This document shows, piece by piece, positions 1 to 14,990 of a stretch of 64,000 nt of DNA. The notes under the pieces are model-generated. The model was not told where the DNA came from, ran no database searches, and saw only the letters and a program-made list of their open reading frames with translations. Both the position numbers and the translations under genes were made by a program. Origin of the DNA: Euglena gracilis (lineage: Eukaryota; Euglenida; Euglenophyceae; Euglenales); the NCBI GenBank assembly GCA_039621445.1, contig CP154954.1:9939521-10003520 (forward strand), in the 5' to 3' direction. How positions within the stretch are numbered: the stretch's first letter is position 1; every line of letters begins with the position of its first letter.

Positions 1-2569
1 TTTTGGGGTCCGTCGAACAGTTGGGCAACAAAAGGGATTTGCCACCCCAAAACGGGTGGGTAACACAAGGGATTTTGTTATTTTGGGGCCCTCGAACAGT
101 TGGGCAACAAAAGGGATTTGCCCCCCAAAACGGTTGGGTAACACAAGGGATTTTGTTATTTTGGGGCCCTCGAACAGTTTGGCAAAAAAAAGGGATTTGC
201 CCCCCAAATCCAGTTTGGGTTAAACACAAGGGATTTTGTTATTTTGGGGCCCTCGAACAGTTGGGCAACAAAAGGGATTTGCACCCCAGATCAGTTGGGT
301 TACACAAGGGATTTGCCCCGCAAAATGGGTGGGTAACACAAGGGATTTTGATATTTTGGGGCCCTCGAACAGTTGGGCAACAAAAGGGATTTGCCCCGCA
401 AAACGGGTGGGTAACACAAGGGATTGTGTTATTTTGGGGCCCTCGAACAGTTGGGCAACAAAAGGGATTTGCCCCGCAAAACGGGTGGGTAACACAAGGG
501 ATTTTGTTATTTTGGGGCCCTCGAACAGTTGGGCAACAAAAGGGATTTGCCCCCCAAAACAGGTGGGTAACACAAGGGATTTTGTTCTTTTGGGGCCCTC
601 GAACAGTTGGGCAACAAAAGGGATTTGCCCGCCAAATCAGTTGGTTTACACAAGGGATTTGCCCCCCAAAACGGGTGGGTAACACAAGGGATTGTGTTAT
701 TTTGGGGCCCTAGAAAAGAAGGGCAACAAAAGGGATTTGCCCCCCAAAACGGTGTGGGTAACACAAGGGATTTTGTTATTTTGGGGCCCTCGAACAGTTG
801 GGCAACAAAAGGGATTTGCCCCCAAAACGGGTGGGTAACACAAGGGATTTTGTTATTTTGGGGCCCTCGAACAGTTGGGCAACAAAAGGGATTTGCCCCC
901 CAAAACGGATGGGTAACACAAGGGATTTTGTTATTTTGGGGCCCTCGAACAGTTGGGCAACAAAAGGGATTTGCCCCACAAAACGGGTGGGTAACACAAG
1001 GGATTTTGTTATTTTGGGGCCCTCGAACAGTTGGGCAACAAAAGGGATTTGCCCCCCAAAACAGGTGGGTAACACAAGGGATTTTGTTCTTTTGGGGCCC
1101 TCGAACAGTTGGGCAACAAAAGGGATTTGCCCCGCAAAACGGGTGGGTAACACAAGGGATTTTGTTATTTTGGGGCCCTCGAACAGTTGGGCAACAAAAG
1201 GGATTTGCCCCCCAAAACAGGTGGGTAACACAAGGGATTTTGTTCTTTTGGGGCCCTCGAACAGTTGGGCAACAAAAGGGATTTGCCCGCCAAATCAGTT
1301 GGTTTACACAAGGGATTTGCCCCCCAAAACGGGTGGGTAACACAAGGGATTGTGTTATTTTGGGGCCCTAGAAAAGAAGGGCAACAAAAGGGATTTGCCC
1401 CCCAAAACGGTGTGGGTAACACAAGGGATTTTGTTATTTTGGGGCCCTCGAACCGTTGAGCAACAAAAGGGATTTGCCCGCCCCCAAAACGAATGGGTAA
1501 CACAAGGGATTTTGTTATTTTTGGGGCCCTCGAACAGTTGGGCAACACAAGGGATATGCCCCCCAAAACGAATGGGTAACACAAGGGATTTTGTTATTTT
1601 AGGACCCTCGAACAGTTCGGCAACCAAAGGGATTTGCCCCCCAAAACGGGTGGGTAACACAAGGGATTTTGTTATTTTGGGGCCCTCGAACAGTTGGGCA
1701 ACAAAAGGGATTTGCCCCCCAAAACAGGTGGGTAACACAAGGGATTTTGTTCTTTTGGGGCCCTCGAACAGTTGGGCAACAAAAGGGATTTGCCCCGCAA
1801 AACGGGTGGGTAACACAAGGGATTTTGTTATTTTGGGGCCCTCGAACAGTTGGGCAACAAAAGGGATTTGCCCCCCAAAACAGGTGGGTAACACAAGGGA
1901 TTTTGTTCTTTTGGGGCCCTCGAACAGTTGGGCAACAAAAGGGATTTGCCCGCCAAATCAGTTGGTTTACACAAGGGATTTGCCCCCCAAAACGGGTGGG
2001 TAACACAAGGGATTGTGTTATTTTGGGGCCCTAGAAAAGAAGGGCAACAAAAGGGATTTGCCCCCCAAAACGGGTGGGTAACACAAGGGATTTTGTCATT
2101 TTGGGGTCCTCGAACAGTTGGGCAACAAAAGGGATTTGCCCCCCCAAAACGGGTGGGTAACAGAAGGGATTTTGTTATTTTGGGGCCCTCGAACAGTTGG
2201 GCAACAAAAGGGATTTGCCCCACAAAACGGGTGGGTAACACAAGGGAATTTGATATTTAGGGGCCCTCGAACAGTTGGGCAACAAAAGGGATTTGCCCCC
2301 CAAAACGGATGGGTAACACAAGGGATTTTGTTATTTTGGGGCCCTCGAACAGTTGGGCAACAAAAGGGATTTGCCCCGCAAAACGGGTGGGTAACACAAG
2401 GGATTGTGTTATTTTGGGGCCCTAGAAAAGAAGGGCAACAAAAGGGATTTGCCCCCCAAAACGGTGTGGGTAACACAAGGGATTTTGCTATTTTGGGGCC
2501 CTCGAACAGTTGGGCAACAAAAGGGATTTGCCGCCAAAACGGGTGGGTAACACAAGGGATTTTGTTATT

Positions 2570-5500
2570 TTGGGGTCCTCGAACAGTTGGGCAACAAAAG
2601 GGATTTGCCCCCCCAAAACGGGTGGGTAACAGAAGGGATTTTGTTATTTTGGGGCCCTCGAACAGTTGGGCAACAAAAGGGATTTGCCCCACAAAACGGG
2701 TGGGTAACACAAGGGATTTTGTTATTTAGGGGCCCTCGAACAGTTGGGCAACAAAAGGGATTTGCCCCCCAAAACGGATGGGTAACACAAGGGATTTTGT
2801 TATTTTGGGGCCCTCGAACAGTTGGGCAACAAAAGGGATTTGCCCCTCAAAACGGGTGGGTAACACAAGGGATTTTGTTATTTTGGGGCCCTCGAACAGT
2901 TGGGCAACAAAAGGGATTTGCCCCCCAAAACAGGTGGGTAACACAAGGGATTTTGTTATTTTGGGGCCCTCGAACAGTTGGGCAACAAAAGGGATTTGCC
3001 CGCCAAATCAGTTGGTTTACACAAGGGATTTGCCCCCCAAAACGGGTGGGTAACACAAGGGATTGTGTTATTATGGGGCCCTAGAAAAGAGGGGCAACAA
3101 AAGGGATTTGCCCCCGAAAACGGTGTGGGTAACACAAGGGATTTTGTTATTTTGGGGCCCTCGAACAGTTGGGCAACAAAAGGGATTTGCCCCCAAAACG
3201 GGTGGGTAACACAAGGGATTTTGTTATTTTGGGGTCCTCGAACAGTTGGGCAACAAAAGGGATTTGCCACCCCAAAACGGGTGGGTAACAGAAGGGATTT
3301 TGTTATTTTGGGGCCCTCGAACAGTTGGGCAACAAAAGGGATTTGCCCCCCAAAACGGGTGGGTAACACAAGGGATTTTGTTATTTTGGGGCCCTGGAAC
3401 AGTTGGGCAACAAAAGGGATTTGCCCCCCAAATCAGTTGGGTTACACAAGGGATTTTGTTATTTTGGGGCCCTCGAACAGTTGGGCAACAAAAGGGATTT
3501 GCACCCCAGATCAGTTGGGTTACACAAGGGATTTGCCCCGCAAAATGGGTGGGTAACACAAGGGATTTTGTTATTTTGGGGCCCTCGAACAGTTGGGCAA
3601 CAAAAGGGATTTGCCGCGCAAAACGGGTGGGTAACACAAGGGATTGTGTTATTTTGGGGCCCTAGAAAAGAAGGGCAACAAAAGGGATTTGCCCCGGGTG
3701 TGTGGGTAACACAAGGGATTTTGTTATTTAGGGGCCCTCGAACAGTTGGGCAACAAAAGGGATTTGCCCCCCAAAACGGATGGGTAACACAAGGGATTTT
3801 GTTATTTTGGGGCCCTCGAACAGTTGGGCAACAAAAGGGATTTGCCCCGCAAAACGGGTGGGTAACACAAGGGATTTTGTTATTTTGGGGCCCTCGAACA
3901 GTTGGGCAACAAAAGGGATTTGCCCCCCAAAACAGGTGGGTAACACAAGGGATTTTGTTATTTTGGGGCCCTCGAACAGTTGGGCAACAAAAGGGATTTG
4001 CCCGCCAAATCAGTTGGTTTGCACAAGGGATTTGCCCCCCAAAACGGGTGGGTAACACAAGGGATTGTGTTATTTTGGGGCCCTAGAAAAGAAGGGCAAC
4101 AAAAGGGATTTGCCCCCCAAAACGGTGTGGGTAACACAAGGGATTTTGCTATTTTGGGGCCCTCGAACAGTTGGGCAACAAAAGGGATTTGCCGCCAAAA
4201 CGGGTGGGTAACACAAGGGATTTTGTTATTTTGGGGTCCTCGAACAGTTGGGCAACAAAAGGGATTTGCCCCCCCAAAACGGGTGGGTAACAGAAGGGAT
4301 TTTGTTATTTTGGGGCCCTCGAACAGTTGGGCAACAAAAGGGATTTGCCCCACAAAACGGGTGGGTAACACAAGGGATTTTGTTATTTAGGGGCCCTCGA
4401 ACAGTTGGGCAACAAAAGGGATTTGCCCCCCAAAACGGATGGGTAACACAAGGGATTTTGTTATTTTGGGGCCCTCGAACAGTTGGGCAACAAAAGGGAT
4501 TTGCCCCTCAAAACGGGTGGGTAACACAAGGGATTTTGTTATTTTGGGGCCCTCGAACAGTTGGGCAACAAAAGGGATTTGCCCCCCAAAACAGGTGGGT
4601 AACACAAGGGATTTTGTTATTTTGGGGCCCTCGAACAGTTGGGCAACAAAAGGGATTTGCCCGCCAAATCAGTTGGTTTACACAAGGGATTTGCCCCCCA
4701 AAACGGGTGGGTAACACAAGGGGTTTTTGTATTTTGGGGGCCTAGAAAAGAAGGGCAACAAAAGGGATTTGCCCCCGAAAACGGTGTGGGTAACACAAGG
4801 GATTTTGTTATTTTGGGGCCCTCGAACAGTTGGGCAACAAAAGGGATTTGCCCCCAAAACGGGTGGGTAACACAAGGGATTTTGTTATTTTGGGGTCCTC
4901 GAACAGTTGGGCAACAAAAGGGATTTGCCACCCCAAAACGGGTGGGTAACAGAAGGGATTTTGTTATTTTGGGGCCCTCGAACAGTTGGGCAACAAAAGG
5001 GATTTGCCCCCCAAAACGGGTGGGTAACACAAGGGATTTTGTTATTTTGGGGCCCTGGAACAGTTGGGCAACAAAAGGGATTTGCCCCCCAAATCAGTTG
5101 GGTTACACAAGGGATTTTGTTATTTTGGGGCCCTCGAACAGTTGGGCAACAAAAGGGATTTGCACCCCAGATCAGTTGGGTTACACAAGGGATTTGCCCC
5201 GCAAAATGGGTGGGTAACACAAGGGATTTTGTTATTTTGGGGCCCTCGAACAGTTGGGCAACAAAAGGGATTTGCCGCGCAAAACGGGTGGGTAACACAA
5301 GGGATTGTGTTATTTTGGGGCCCTAGAAAAGAAGGGCAACAAAAGGGATTTGCCCCCCAAAACGGTGTGGGTAACACAAGGGATTTTGTTATTTAGGGGC
5401 CCTCGAACAGTTGGGCAACAAAAGGGATTTGCCCCCCAAAACGGATGGGTAACACAAGGGATTTTGTTATTTTGGGGCCCTCGAACAGTTGGGCAACAAA

Positions 5501-5862
5501 AGGGATTTGCCCCGCAAAACGGGTGGGTAACACAAGGGATTTTGTTATTTTGGGGCCCTCGAACAGTTGGGCAACAAAAGGGATTTGCCCCCCAAAACAG
5601 GTGGGTAACACAAGGGATTTTGTTATTTTGGGGCCCTCGAACAGTTGGGCAACAAAAGGGATTTGCCCGCCAAATCAGTTGGTTTGCACAAGGGATTTGC
5701 CCCCCAAAACGGGTGGGTAACACAAGGGATTGTGTTATTTTGGGGCCCTAGAAAAGACCGGCAACAAAAGGGATTTGCCCCCCAAAACGGTGTGGGTAAC
5801 ACAAGGGATTTTGTTATTTTGGGGCGGCAACAAAAGGGATTTGCCCCCAAAACGGGTGGGTA
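2570..5862. repeat. Satellite higher-order block duplication, offset 1,661 bp
   Basis: The order of unit variants from about 2,570 to 4,200 is repeated from about 4,231 to 5,862 at a constant offset of 1,661 bp. The offset becomes 1,665 bp after a 4-bp deletion near 3,693. The matching variants include the CCACCCC unit, the GGAACAGTT unit and the CAGATCAGTT unit. This is a block amplification above the level of the 78-bp monomer. Confidence 0.85.
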
Positions 5863-8800
5863 ACACAAGGGATTTTGTTATTTTGGGGTCCTCGAACAGT
5901 TGGGCAACAAAAGGGATTTGCCCCCCAAAACGGGTGGGTAACAGAAGGGATTTTGTTATTTTGGGGCCCTCGAACAGTTGGGCAACAAAAGGGATTTGCC
6001 CCCCAAAACGGGTGGGTAACACAAGGGATTTTGTTATTTTGGGGCCCTCGAACATTTGGGCAACAAAAGGGATTTGCCCCCCAAATCAGTTGGGTTACAC
6101 AAGGGATTTTGTTATTTTGGGGCCTTCGAACAGTTGGGCAACAAAAGGGATTTGCACCCCAGATCAGTTGGGTTACACAAGGGATTTGCCCCACAAAATG
6201 GGTGGGTAACACAAGGGATTTTGTTATTTTGGGGCCCTCGAACAGTTGGGCAACAAAAGGGATTTGCCCCGCAAAACGGGTGGGTAACACAAGGGATTTT
6301 GTTATTTTGGGGCCCTCGAACAGTTGGGCAACAAAAGGGATTTGCCCCCCAAAACAGGTGGGTAACACAAGGGATTTTGTTCTTTTGGGGCCCTCGAACA
6401 GTTGGGCAACAAAAGGGATTTGCCCGCCAAATCAGTTGGTTTACACAAGGGATTTGCCCCCCAAAACGGGTGGGTAACACAAGGGATTGTGTTATTTTGG
6501 GGCCCTAGAAAAGAAGGGCAACAAAAGGGATTTGCCCCCCAAAACGGTGTGGGTAACACAAGGGATTTTGTTATTTTGGGGCCCTCGAACAGTTGGGCAA
6601 CAAAAGGGATTTGCCCCCAAAACGGGTGGGTAACACAAGGGATTTTGTTATTTTGGGGCCCTCGAACAGTTGGGCAACAAAAGGGATTTGCCCCCCAAAA
6701 CGGATGGGTAACACAAGGGATTTTGTTATTTTGGGGCCCTCGAACAGTTGGGCAACAAAAGGGATTTGCCCCCCAAAACAGGTGGGTAACACAAGGGATT
6801 TTGTTCTTTTGGGGCCCTCGAACAGTTGGGCAACAAAAGGTTTTTTCCCCCCAAAACGGGTGGGTAACACAAGGGATTTTGTTATTTTGGGGCCCTCGAA
6901 CAGTTGGGCAACAAAAGGGATTTGCCCCCCAAAACAGGTGGGTAACACAAGGGATTTTGTTCTTTTGGGGCCCTCGAACAGTTGGGCAACAAAAGGGATT
7001 TGCCCGCCAAATCAGTTGGTTTACACAAGGGATTTGCCCCCCAAAACGGGTGGGTAACACAAGGGATTGTGTTATTTTGGGGCCCTAGAAAAGAAGGGCA
7101 ACAAAAGGGATTTGCCCCCCAAAACGGTGTGGGTAACACAAGGGATTTTGTTATTTTGGGGCCCTCGAACAGTTGGGCAACAAAAGGGATTTGCCCCCAA
7201 AACGGGTGGGTAACACAAGGGATTTTGTCATTTTGGGGTCCTCGAACAGTTGGGCAACAAAAGGGATTTGCCCCCCAAAACGGGTGGGTAACAGAAGGGA
7301 TTTTGTTATTTTGGGGCCCTCGAACAGTTGGGCAACAAAAGGGATTTGCCCCACAAAACGGGTGGGTAACACAAGGGAATTTGATATTTAGGGGCCCTCG
7401 AACAGTTGGGCAACAAAAGGGATTTGCCCCCCAAAACGGATGGGTAACACAAGGGATTTTGTTATTTTGGGGCCCTCGAACAGTTGGGCAACAAAAGGGA
7501 TTTGCCCCGCAAAACGGGTGGGTAACACAAGGGATTGTGTTATTTTGGGGCCCTAGAAAAGAAGGGCAACAAAAGGGATTTGCCCCCCAAAACGGTGTGG
7601 GTAACACAAGGGATTTTGCTATTTTGGGGCCCTCGAACAGTTGGGCAACAAAAGGGATTTGCCGCCAAAACGGGTGGGTAACACAAGGGATTTTGTTATT
7701 TTGGGGTCCTCGAACAGTTGGGCAACAAAAGGGATTTGCCCCCCCAAAACGGGTGGGTAACAGAAGGGATTTTGTTATTTTGGGGCCCTCGAACAGTTGG
7801 GCAACAAAAGGGATTTGCCCCACAAAACGGGTGGGTAACACAAGGGATTTTGTTATTTAGGGGCCCTCGAACAGTTGGGCAACAAAAGGGATTTGCCCCC
7901 CAAAACGGATGGGTAACACAAGGGATTTTGTTATTTTGGGGCCCTCGAACAGTTGGGCAACAAAAGGGATTTGCCCCCCAAAACGGGTGGGTAACACAAG
8001 GGATTTTGTTATTTTGGGGCCCTCGAACAGTTGGGCAACAAAAGGGATTTGCCCCCCAAAACAGGTGGGTAACACAAGGGATTTTGTTATTTTGGGGCCC
8101 TCGAACAGTTGGGCAACAAAAGGGATTTGCCCGCCAAATCAGTTGGTTTACACAAGGGATTTGCCCCCCAAAACGGGTGGGTAACACAAGGGATTGTGTT
8201 ATTTTGGGGCCCTAGAAAAGAAGGGCAACAAAAGGGATTTGCCCCCGAAAACGGTGTGGGTAACACAAGGGATTTTGTTATTTTGGGGCCCTCGAACAGT
8301 TGGGCAACAAAAGGGATTTGCCCCCAAAACGGGTGGGTAACACAAGGGATTTTGTTATTTTGGGGTCCTCGAACAGTTGGGCAACAAAAGGGATTTGCCA
8401 CCCCAAAACGGGTGGGTAACAGAAGGGATTTTGTTATTTTGGGGCCCTCGAACAGTTGGGCAACAAAAGGGATTTGCCCCCCAAAACGGGTGGGTAACAC
8501 AAGGGATTTTGTTATTTTGGGGCCCTGGAACAGTTGGGCAACAAAAGGGATTTGCCCCCCAAATCAGTTGGGTTACACAAGGGATTTTGTTATTTTGGGG
8601 CCCTCGAACAGTTGGGCAACAAAAGGGATTTGCACCCCAGATCAGTTGGGTTACACAAGGGATTTGCCCCCCAAAACGGGTGGGTAACACAAGGGATTTT
8701 GTTATTTTGGGGCCCTCGAACAGTTGGGCAACAAAAGGGATTTGCCCCGCAAAACGGGTGGGTAACACAAGGGATTGTGTTATTTTGGGGCCCTAGAAAA

Positions 8801-9900
8801 GAAGGGCAACAAAAGGGATTTGCCCCCCAAAACGGTGTGGGTAACACAAGGGATTTTGTTATTTAGGGGCCCTCGAACAGTTGGGCAACAAAAGGGATTT
8901 GCCCCCCAAAACGGATGGGTAACACAAGGGATTTTGTTATTTTGGGGCCCTCGAACAGTTGGGCAACAAAAGGGATTTGCCCCGCAAAACGGGTGGGTAA
9001 CACAAGGGATTTTGTTATTTTGGGGCCCTCGAACAGTTGGGCAACAAAAGGGATTTGCCCCCCAAAACAGGTGGGTAACACAAGGGATTTTGTTATTTTG
9101 GGGCCCTCGAACAGTTGGGCAACAAAAAGGATTTGCCCGCCAAATCAGTTGGTTTGCACAAGGGATTTGCCCCCCAAAACGGGTGGGTAACACAAGGGAT
9201 TGTGTTATTTTGGGGCCCTAGAAAAGAAGGGCAACAAAAGGGATTTGCCCCCCAAAACGGTGTGGGTAACACAAGGGATTTTGTTATTTTGGGGCGGCAA
9301 CAAAAGGGATTTGCCCCCAAAACGGGTGGGTAACACAAGGGATTTTGTTATTTTGGGGCCCTCGAACAGTTGGGCAACAAAAGGGATTTGCCCCCCAAAA
9401 CGGGTGGGTAACACAAGGGATTTTGTTATTTTGGGGCCCTCGAACATTTGGGCAACAAAAGGGATTTGCCCCCCAAATCAGTTGGGTTACACAAGGGATT
9501 TTGTTATTTTGGGGCCTTCGAACAGTTGGGCAACAAAAGGGATTTGCACCCCAGATCAGTTGGGTTACACAAGGGATTTGCCCCACAAAATGGGTGGGTA
9601 ACACAAGGGATTTTGTTATTTTGGGGCCCTCGAACAGTTGGGCAACAAAAGGGATTTGCCCCGCAAAACGGGTGGGTAACACAAGGGATTTTGTTATTTT
9701 GGGGCCCTCGAACAGTTGGGCAACAAAAGGGATTTGCCCCCCAAAACAGGTGGGTAACACAAGGGATTTTGTTCTTTTGGGGCCCTCGAACAGTTGGGCA
9801 ACAAAAGGGATTTGCCCGCCAAATCAGTTGGTTTACACAAGGGATTTGCCCCCCAAAACGGGTGGGTAACACAAGGGATTGTGTTATTTTGGGGCCCTAG
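4231..9900. repeat. Satellite higher-order block duplication, offset 3,470 bp
   Basis: Variants at about 4,231-6,500 reappear at about 7,701-9,900. The offset is 3,470 bp and falls to 3,392 bp after about 9,350, exactly one 78-bp monomer. That indicates loss or gain of a single unit after block duplication. A truncated unit (GGGGCGGCAACAAAAGGG at 5,821 and 9,291) is shared and acts as a diagnostic marker. Confidence 0.85.
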
Positions 9901-11039
9901 AAAAGAAGGGCAACAAAAGGGATTTGCCCCCCAAAACGGTGTGGGTAACAGAAGGGATTTTGTTATTTTGGGGCCCTCGAACAGTTGGGCAACAAAAGGG
10001 ATTTGCCCCACAAAACGGGTGGGTAACACAAGGGAATTTGATATTTAGGGGCCCTCGAACAGTTGGGCAACAAAAGGGATTTGCCCCCCAAAACGGATGG
10101 GTAACACAAGGGATTTTGTTATTTTGGGGCCCTCGAACAGTTGGGCAACAAAAGGGATTTGCCCCGCAAAACGGGTGGGTAACACAAGGGATTGTGTTAT
10201 TTTGGGGCCCTAGAAAAGAAGGGCAACAAAAGGGATTTGCCCCCAAAACGGGTGGGTAACACAAGGGATTTTGCTATTTTGGGGCCCTCGAACAGTTGGG
10301 CAACAAAAGGGATTTTCCCCCCAAAAAGGCGGTGTAACAAAAAGGATTTTGTCAGTTTGGGGGCCTCGAACAGGTGGGCAACAAAAGGGATTTGCCCCCC
10401 CAAAACGGGTGGGTAACAGAAGGGATTTTGTTATTTTGGGGCCCTCGAACAGTTGGGCAACAAAAGGGATTTGCCCCACAAAACGGGTGGGTAACACAAG
10501 GGATTTTGTTATTTAGGGGCCCTCGAACAGTTGGGCAACAAAAGGGATTTGCCCCCCAAAACGGATGGGTAACACAAGGGATTTTGTTATTTTGGGGCCC
10601 TCGAACAGTTGGGCAACAAAAGGGATTAGCCCCGCAAAACGGGTGGGTAACACAAGGGATTTTGTTATTTTGGGGCCCTCGAACAGTTGGGCAACAAAAG
10701 GGATTTGCCCCCCAAAACAGGTGGGTAACACAAGGGATTTTGTTATTTTGGGGCCCTCGAACAGTTGGGCAACAAAAGGGATTTGCCCGCCAAAACAGTG
10801 GGTTTAAACAAGGGATTTGCCCGCCAAAAGGGTGGGTGGGTAACACAAGGGATTGTGTTATTTTGGGGCCCTAGAAAAGAAGGGCAACAAAAGGGATTTG
10901 CCCCCCAAAACGGGTGGGTAACACAAGGGATTTTGTTATTTTGGGGCCCTCGAACAGTTGGGCAACAAAAGGGATTTGCCCCCAAAACGGGTGGGTAACA
11001 CAAGGGATTTTGTTATTTTGGGGTCCTCGAACAGTTGGG

Positions 11040-14000
11040 CAACAAAAGGGATTTGCCCCCCCAAAACGGGTGGGTAACAGAAGGGATTTTTGTTATTTTG
11101 GGGCCCTCGAACAGTTGGGCAACAAAAGGGATTTGCCCCCCAAAACGGGTGGGTAACACAAGGGATTTTGTTATTTTGGGGCCCTCGAACATTTGGGCAA
11201 CAAAAGGGATTTGCCCCCCAAATCAGTTGGGTTACACAAGGGATTTTGTTATTTTGGGGCCCTCGAACAGTTGGGCAACAAAAGGGATTTGCCCCCCAGA
11301 TCAGTGGTGTTACACAAGGGATTTGCCCCGCAAAATGGGTGGGTAACACAAGGGATTTTGTTATTTTGGGGCCCTCGAACAGTTGGGCAACAAAAGGGAT
11401 TTGCCCCGCAAAACGGGTGGGTAACACAAGGGATTGTGTTATTTTGGGGCCCTGGAAAAGAAGGGCAACAAAAGGGATTTGCCCCCCAAAACGGTGTGGG
11501 TAACACAAGGGATTTTGTTATTTTGGGGCCCTCGAACAGTTGGGCAACAAAAGGGATTTGCCCCCCAAAACGGGTGGGTAACACAAGGGATTTTGTTATT
11601 TTGGGGCCCTCGAACATTTGGGCAACAAAAGGGATTTGCCCCCCAAATCAGTTGGGTTACACAAGGGATTTTGTTATTTTGGGGCCCTCGAACAGTTGGG
11701 CAACAAAAGGGATTTGCACCCCAGATCAGTTGGGTTACACAAGGGATTTGCCCCGCAAAATGGGTGGGTAACACAAGGGATTTTGTTATTTTGGGGCCCT
11801 CGAACAGTTGGGCAACAAAAGGGATTTGCCCCCAAAACGGGGTGGGTAACACAAGGGATTTTGTTATTTTGGGGCCCTCGAACAGTTGGGCAACAAAAGG
11901 GATTTGCCCCCCAAAACGGGTGGGTAACACAAGGGATTTTGTTATTTTGGGGCCCTCGAACAGTTGGGCAACAAAAGGGATTTGCCCCCCAAAACGGGTG
12001 GGTAACACAAGGGATTTTGTTATTTTGGGGCCCTCGAACAGTTGGGCAACAAAAGGGATTTGCCCCGCAAAATGGGGTGGGAACACAAGGGAATGTATTA
12101 TTTTGGGGCCCTAGAAAAGGTGGGGAACAAAAGGGATTTGCCCCCCAAAACGGGTGGGTAACACAAGGGATTTTGTTATTTTGGGGCCCTCGAACAGTTG
12201 GGCAACAAAAGGGATTTGCCCCCAAAACGGGTGGGTAACACAAGGGATTTTGTTATTTTGGGGCCTCGAACAGTTGGGCAACAAAAGGGATTTGCCCCCC
12301 CAAAACGAATGGGTAACAGAACAAGGGATTTTGTTATTTTGGGGCCCTCGAACAGTTGGGCAACAAAAGGGATTTGCCCCACAAAACGGGTGGGTAACAC
12401 AAGGGATTTTGTTATTTAGGGGCCCTCGAACAGTTGGGCAACAAAAGGGATTTGCCCCCCAAAACGGATGGGTAACACAAGGGATTTTGTTATTTTGGGG
12501 CCCTCGAACAGTTGGGCAACAAAAGGGATTTGCCCCCCCAAAACGGGTGGGTAACACAAGGGATTTTGTTATTTTGGGGCCCTCGAACAGTTGGGCAACA
12601 AAAGGGATTTGCCCCCCAAAACAGGTGGGTAACACAAGGGATTTTGTTATTTTGGGGCCCTCGAACAGTTGGGCAACAAAAGGGATTTGCCCCCCAAAAC
12701 GGGTGGGTAACACAAGGGATTTTGTTATTTTGGGGCCCTCGAACAGTTGGGCAACAAAAAGGGATTTGCCCGCCAAATCAGTTGGTTTACACAAGGGATT
12801 TGCCCCCCAAAACGGGTGGGTAACACAAGGGATTGTGTTATTTTGGGGCCCTAGAAAAGAAGGGCAACAAAAGGGATTTGCCCCCGAAAACGGTTGGGTA
12901 ACACAAGGGATTTTGTTATTTAGGGGCCCTCGAACAGTTGGGCAACAAAAGGGATTTGCCCCCCAAAACGGGTGGGTAACACAAGGGATTTTGTAATTTT
13001 GGGGCCCTCGAACAGTTGGGCAACAAAAGGGATTTGCCCCCCAAAACGGGTGGGTAACACAAGGGATTTTGTTATTTTGGGGCCCTCGAACAGTTGGGCA
13101 ACAAAAGGGATTTGCCCCCCAAAACGGGTGGGTAACACAAGGGATTTTGTTATTTTGGGGCCCTCGAACATTTGGGCAACAAAAGGGATTTGCCCCCCAA
13201 ATCAGTTGGGTTACACAAGGGATTTTGTTATTTTGGGGCCCTCGAACAGTTGGGCAACAAAAGGGATTTGCACCCCAGATCAGTTGGGTTACACAAGGGA
13301 TTTGCCCCGCAAAATGGGTGGGTAACACAAGGGATTTTGTTATTTTGGGGCCCTCGAACAGTTGGGCAACAAAAGGGATTTGCCCCGCAAAACGGGTGGG
13401 TAACACAAGGGATTGTGTTATTTTGGGGCCCTGGAAAAGAAGGGCAACAAAAGGGATTTGCCCCCCAAAACGGTGTGGGTAACACAAGGGATTTTGTTAT
13501 TTTGGGGTCCGCGAACAGTTGGGCAACAAAAGGGATTTGCCCCCCAAAACGGGTGGGTAACACAAGGGACTTTTTTATTTTGGGGCCCTCGAACATTTGG
13601 GCAACAAAAGGGATTTGCCCCCCAAATCAGTTGGGTTACACAAGGGATTTTGTTATTTTGGGGCCCTCGAACAGTTGGGCAACAAAAGGGATTTGCACCC
13701 CAGATCAGTTGGGTTACACAAGGGATTTGCCCCGCAAAATGGGTGGGTAACACAAGGGATTTTGTTATTTTGGGGCCCTCGAACAGTTGGGCAACAAAAG
13801 GGATTTGTCCCCCAAAACGGGTGGGTAACACAAGGGATTTTGTTATTTAGGGGCCCTCGAACAGTTGGGCAACAAAAGGGATTTGCCCCACAAAACGGGT
13901 GGGTAACACAAGGGATTTTGTTATTTTGGGGCCCTCGAACAGTTGGGCAACAAAAGGGATTTGCCCCCCAAAACGGGTGGGTAACACAAGGGATTTTGTT

Positions 14001-14990
14001 ATTTTGGGGCCCTCGAACAGTTGGGCAACAAAAGGGATTTGCCCCGCAAAACGGGTGGGTAACACAAGGGATTGTGTTATTTTGGGGCCCTAGAAAAGAA
14101 GGGCAACAAAAGGGATTTGCCCCCCAAAACGGGTGGGTAACACAAGGGATTTTGTTATTTTGGGGCCCTCGAACAGTTGGGCAACAAAAGGGATTTGCCC
14201 CCAAAACGGGTGGGTAACACAAGGGATTTTGTTATTTTGGGGTCCTCGAACAGTTGGGCAACAAAAGGGATTTGCCCCCCCAAAACGGGTGGGTAACAGA
14301 AGGGATTTTGTTATTTTGGGGCCCTCGAACAGTTGGGCAACAAAAGGGATTTGCCCCACAAAACGGATGGGTAACACAAGGGATTTTGTTATTTAGGGGC
14401 CCTCGAACAGTTGGGCAACAAAAGGGATTTGCCCCCCAAAACGGATGGGTAACACAAGGGATTTTGTTATTTTGGGGCCCTCGAACAGTTGGGCAACAAA
14501 AGGGATTTGCCCCCCCAAAACGGGTGGGTAACACAAGGGATTTTGTTATTTTGGGGCCCTCGAACAGTTGGGCAACAAAAGGGATTTGCCCCCCAAAACA
14601 GGTGGGTAACACAAGGGATTTTGTTATTTTGGGGCCCTCGAACAGTTGGGCAACAAAAGGGATTTGCCCCCCAAAACGGGTGGGTAACACAAGGGATTTT
14701 GTTATTTTGGGGCCCTCGAACAGTTGGGCAACAAAAGGGATTTGCCCGCCAAATCAGTTGGTTTACACAAGGGATTTGCCCCCCAAAACGGGTGGGTAAC
14801 ACAAGGGATTGTGTTATTTTGGGGCCCTAGAAAAGAAGGGCAACAAAAGGGATTTGCCGCGGAAAACGGTTGGGTAACACAAGGGATTTTGGTATTTAGG
14901 GGCCCTCGAACAGTTGGGCAACAAAAAGGATTTGCCCCCCAAAACGGGTAACACAAGGGATTTTGTTATTTTGGGGCCCTCGAACAGTTG
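11040..14990. repeat. Satellite higher-order dimer, offset 1,979 bp
   Basis: Unit variants in 11,040-13,010 recur in order in 13,020-14,990 at an offset of 1,979 bp (1,977 near 12,512/14,489). Shared markers are CCCTCGAACATTTGGG, the GGAAAAGAAGG variant and the CAGATCAG unit. The two blocks are adjacent, so this is a tandem dimer. Confidence 0.8.
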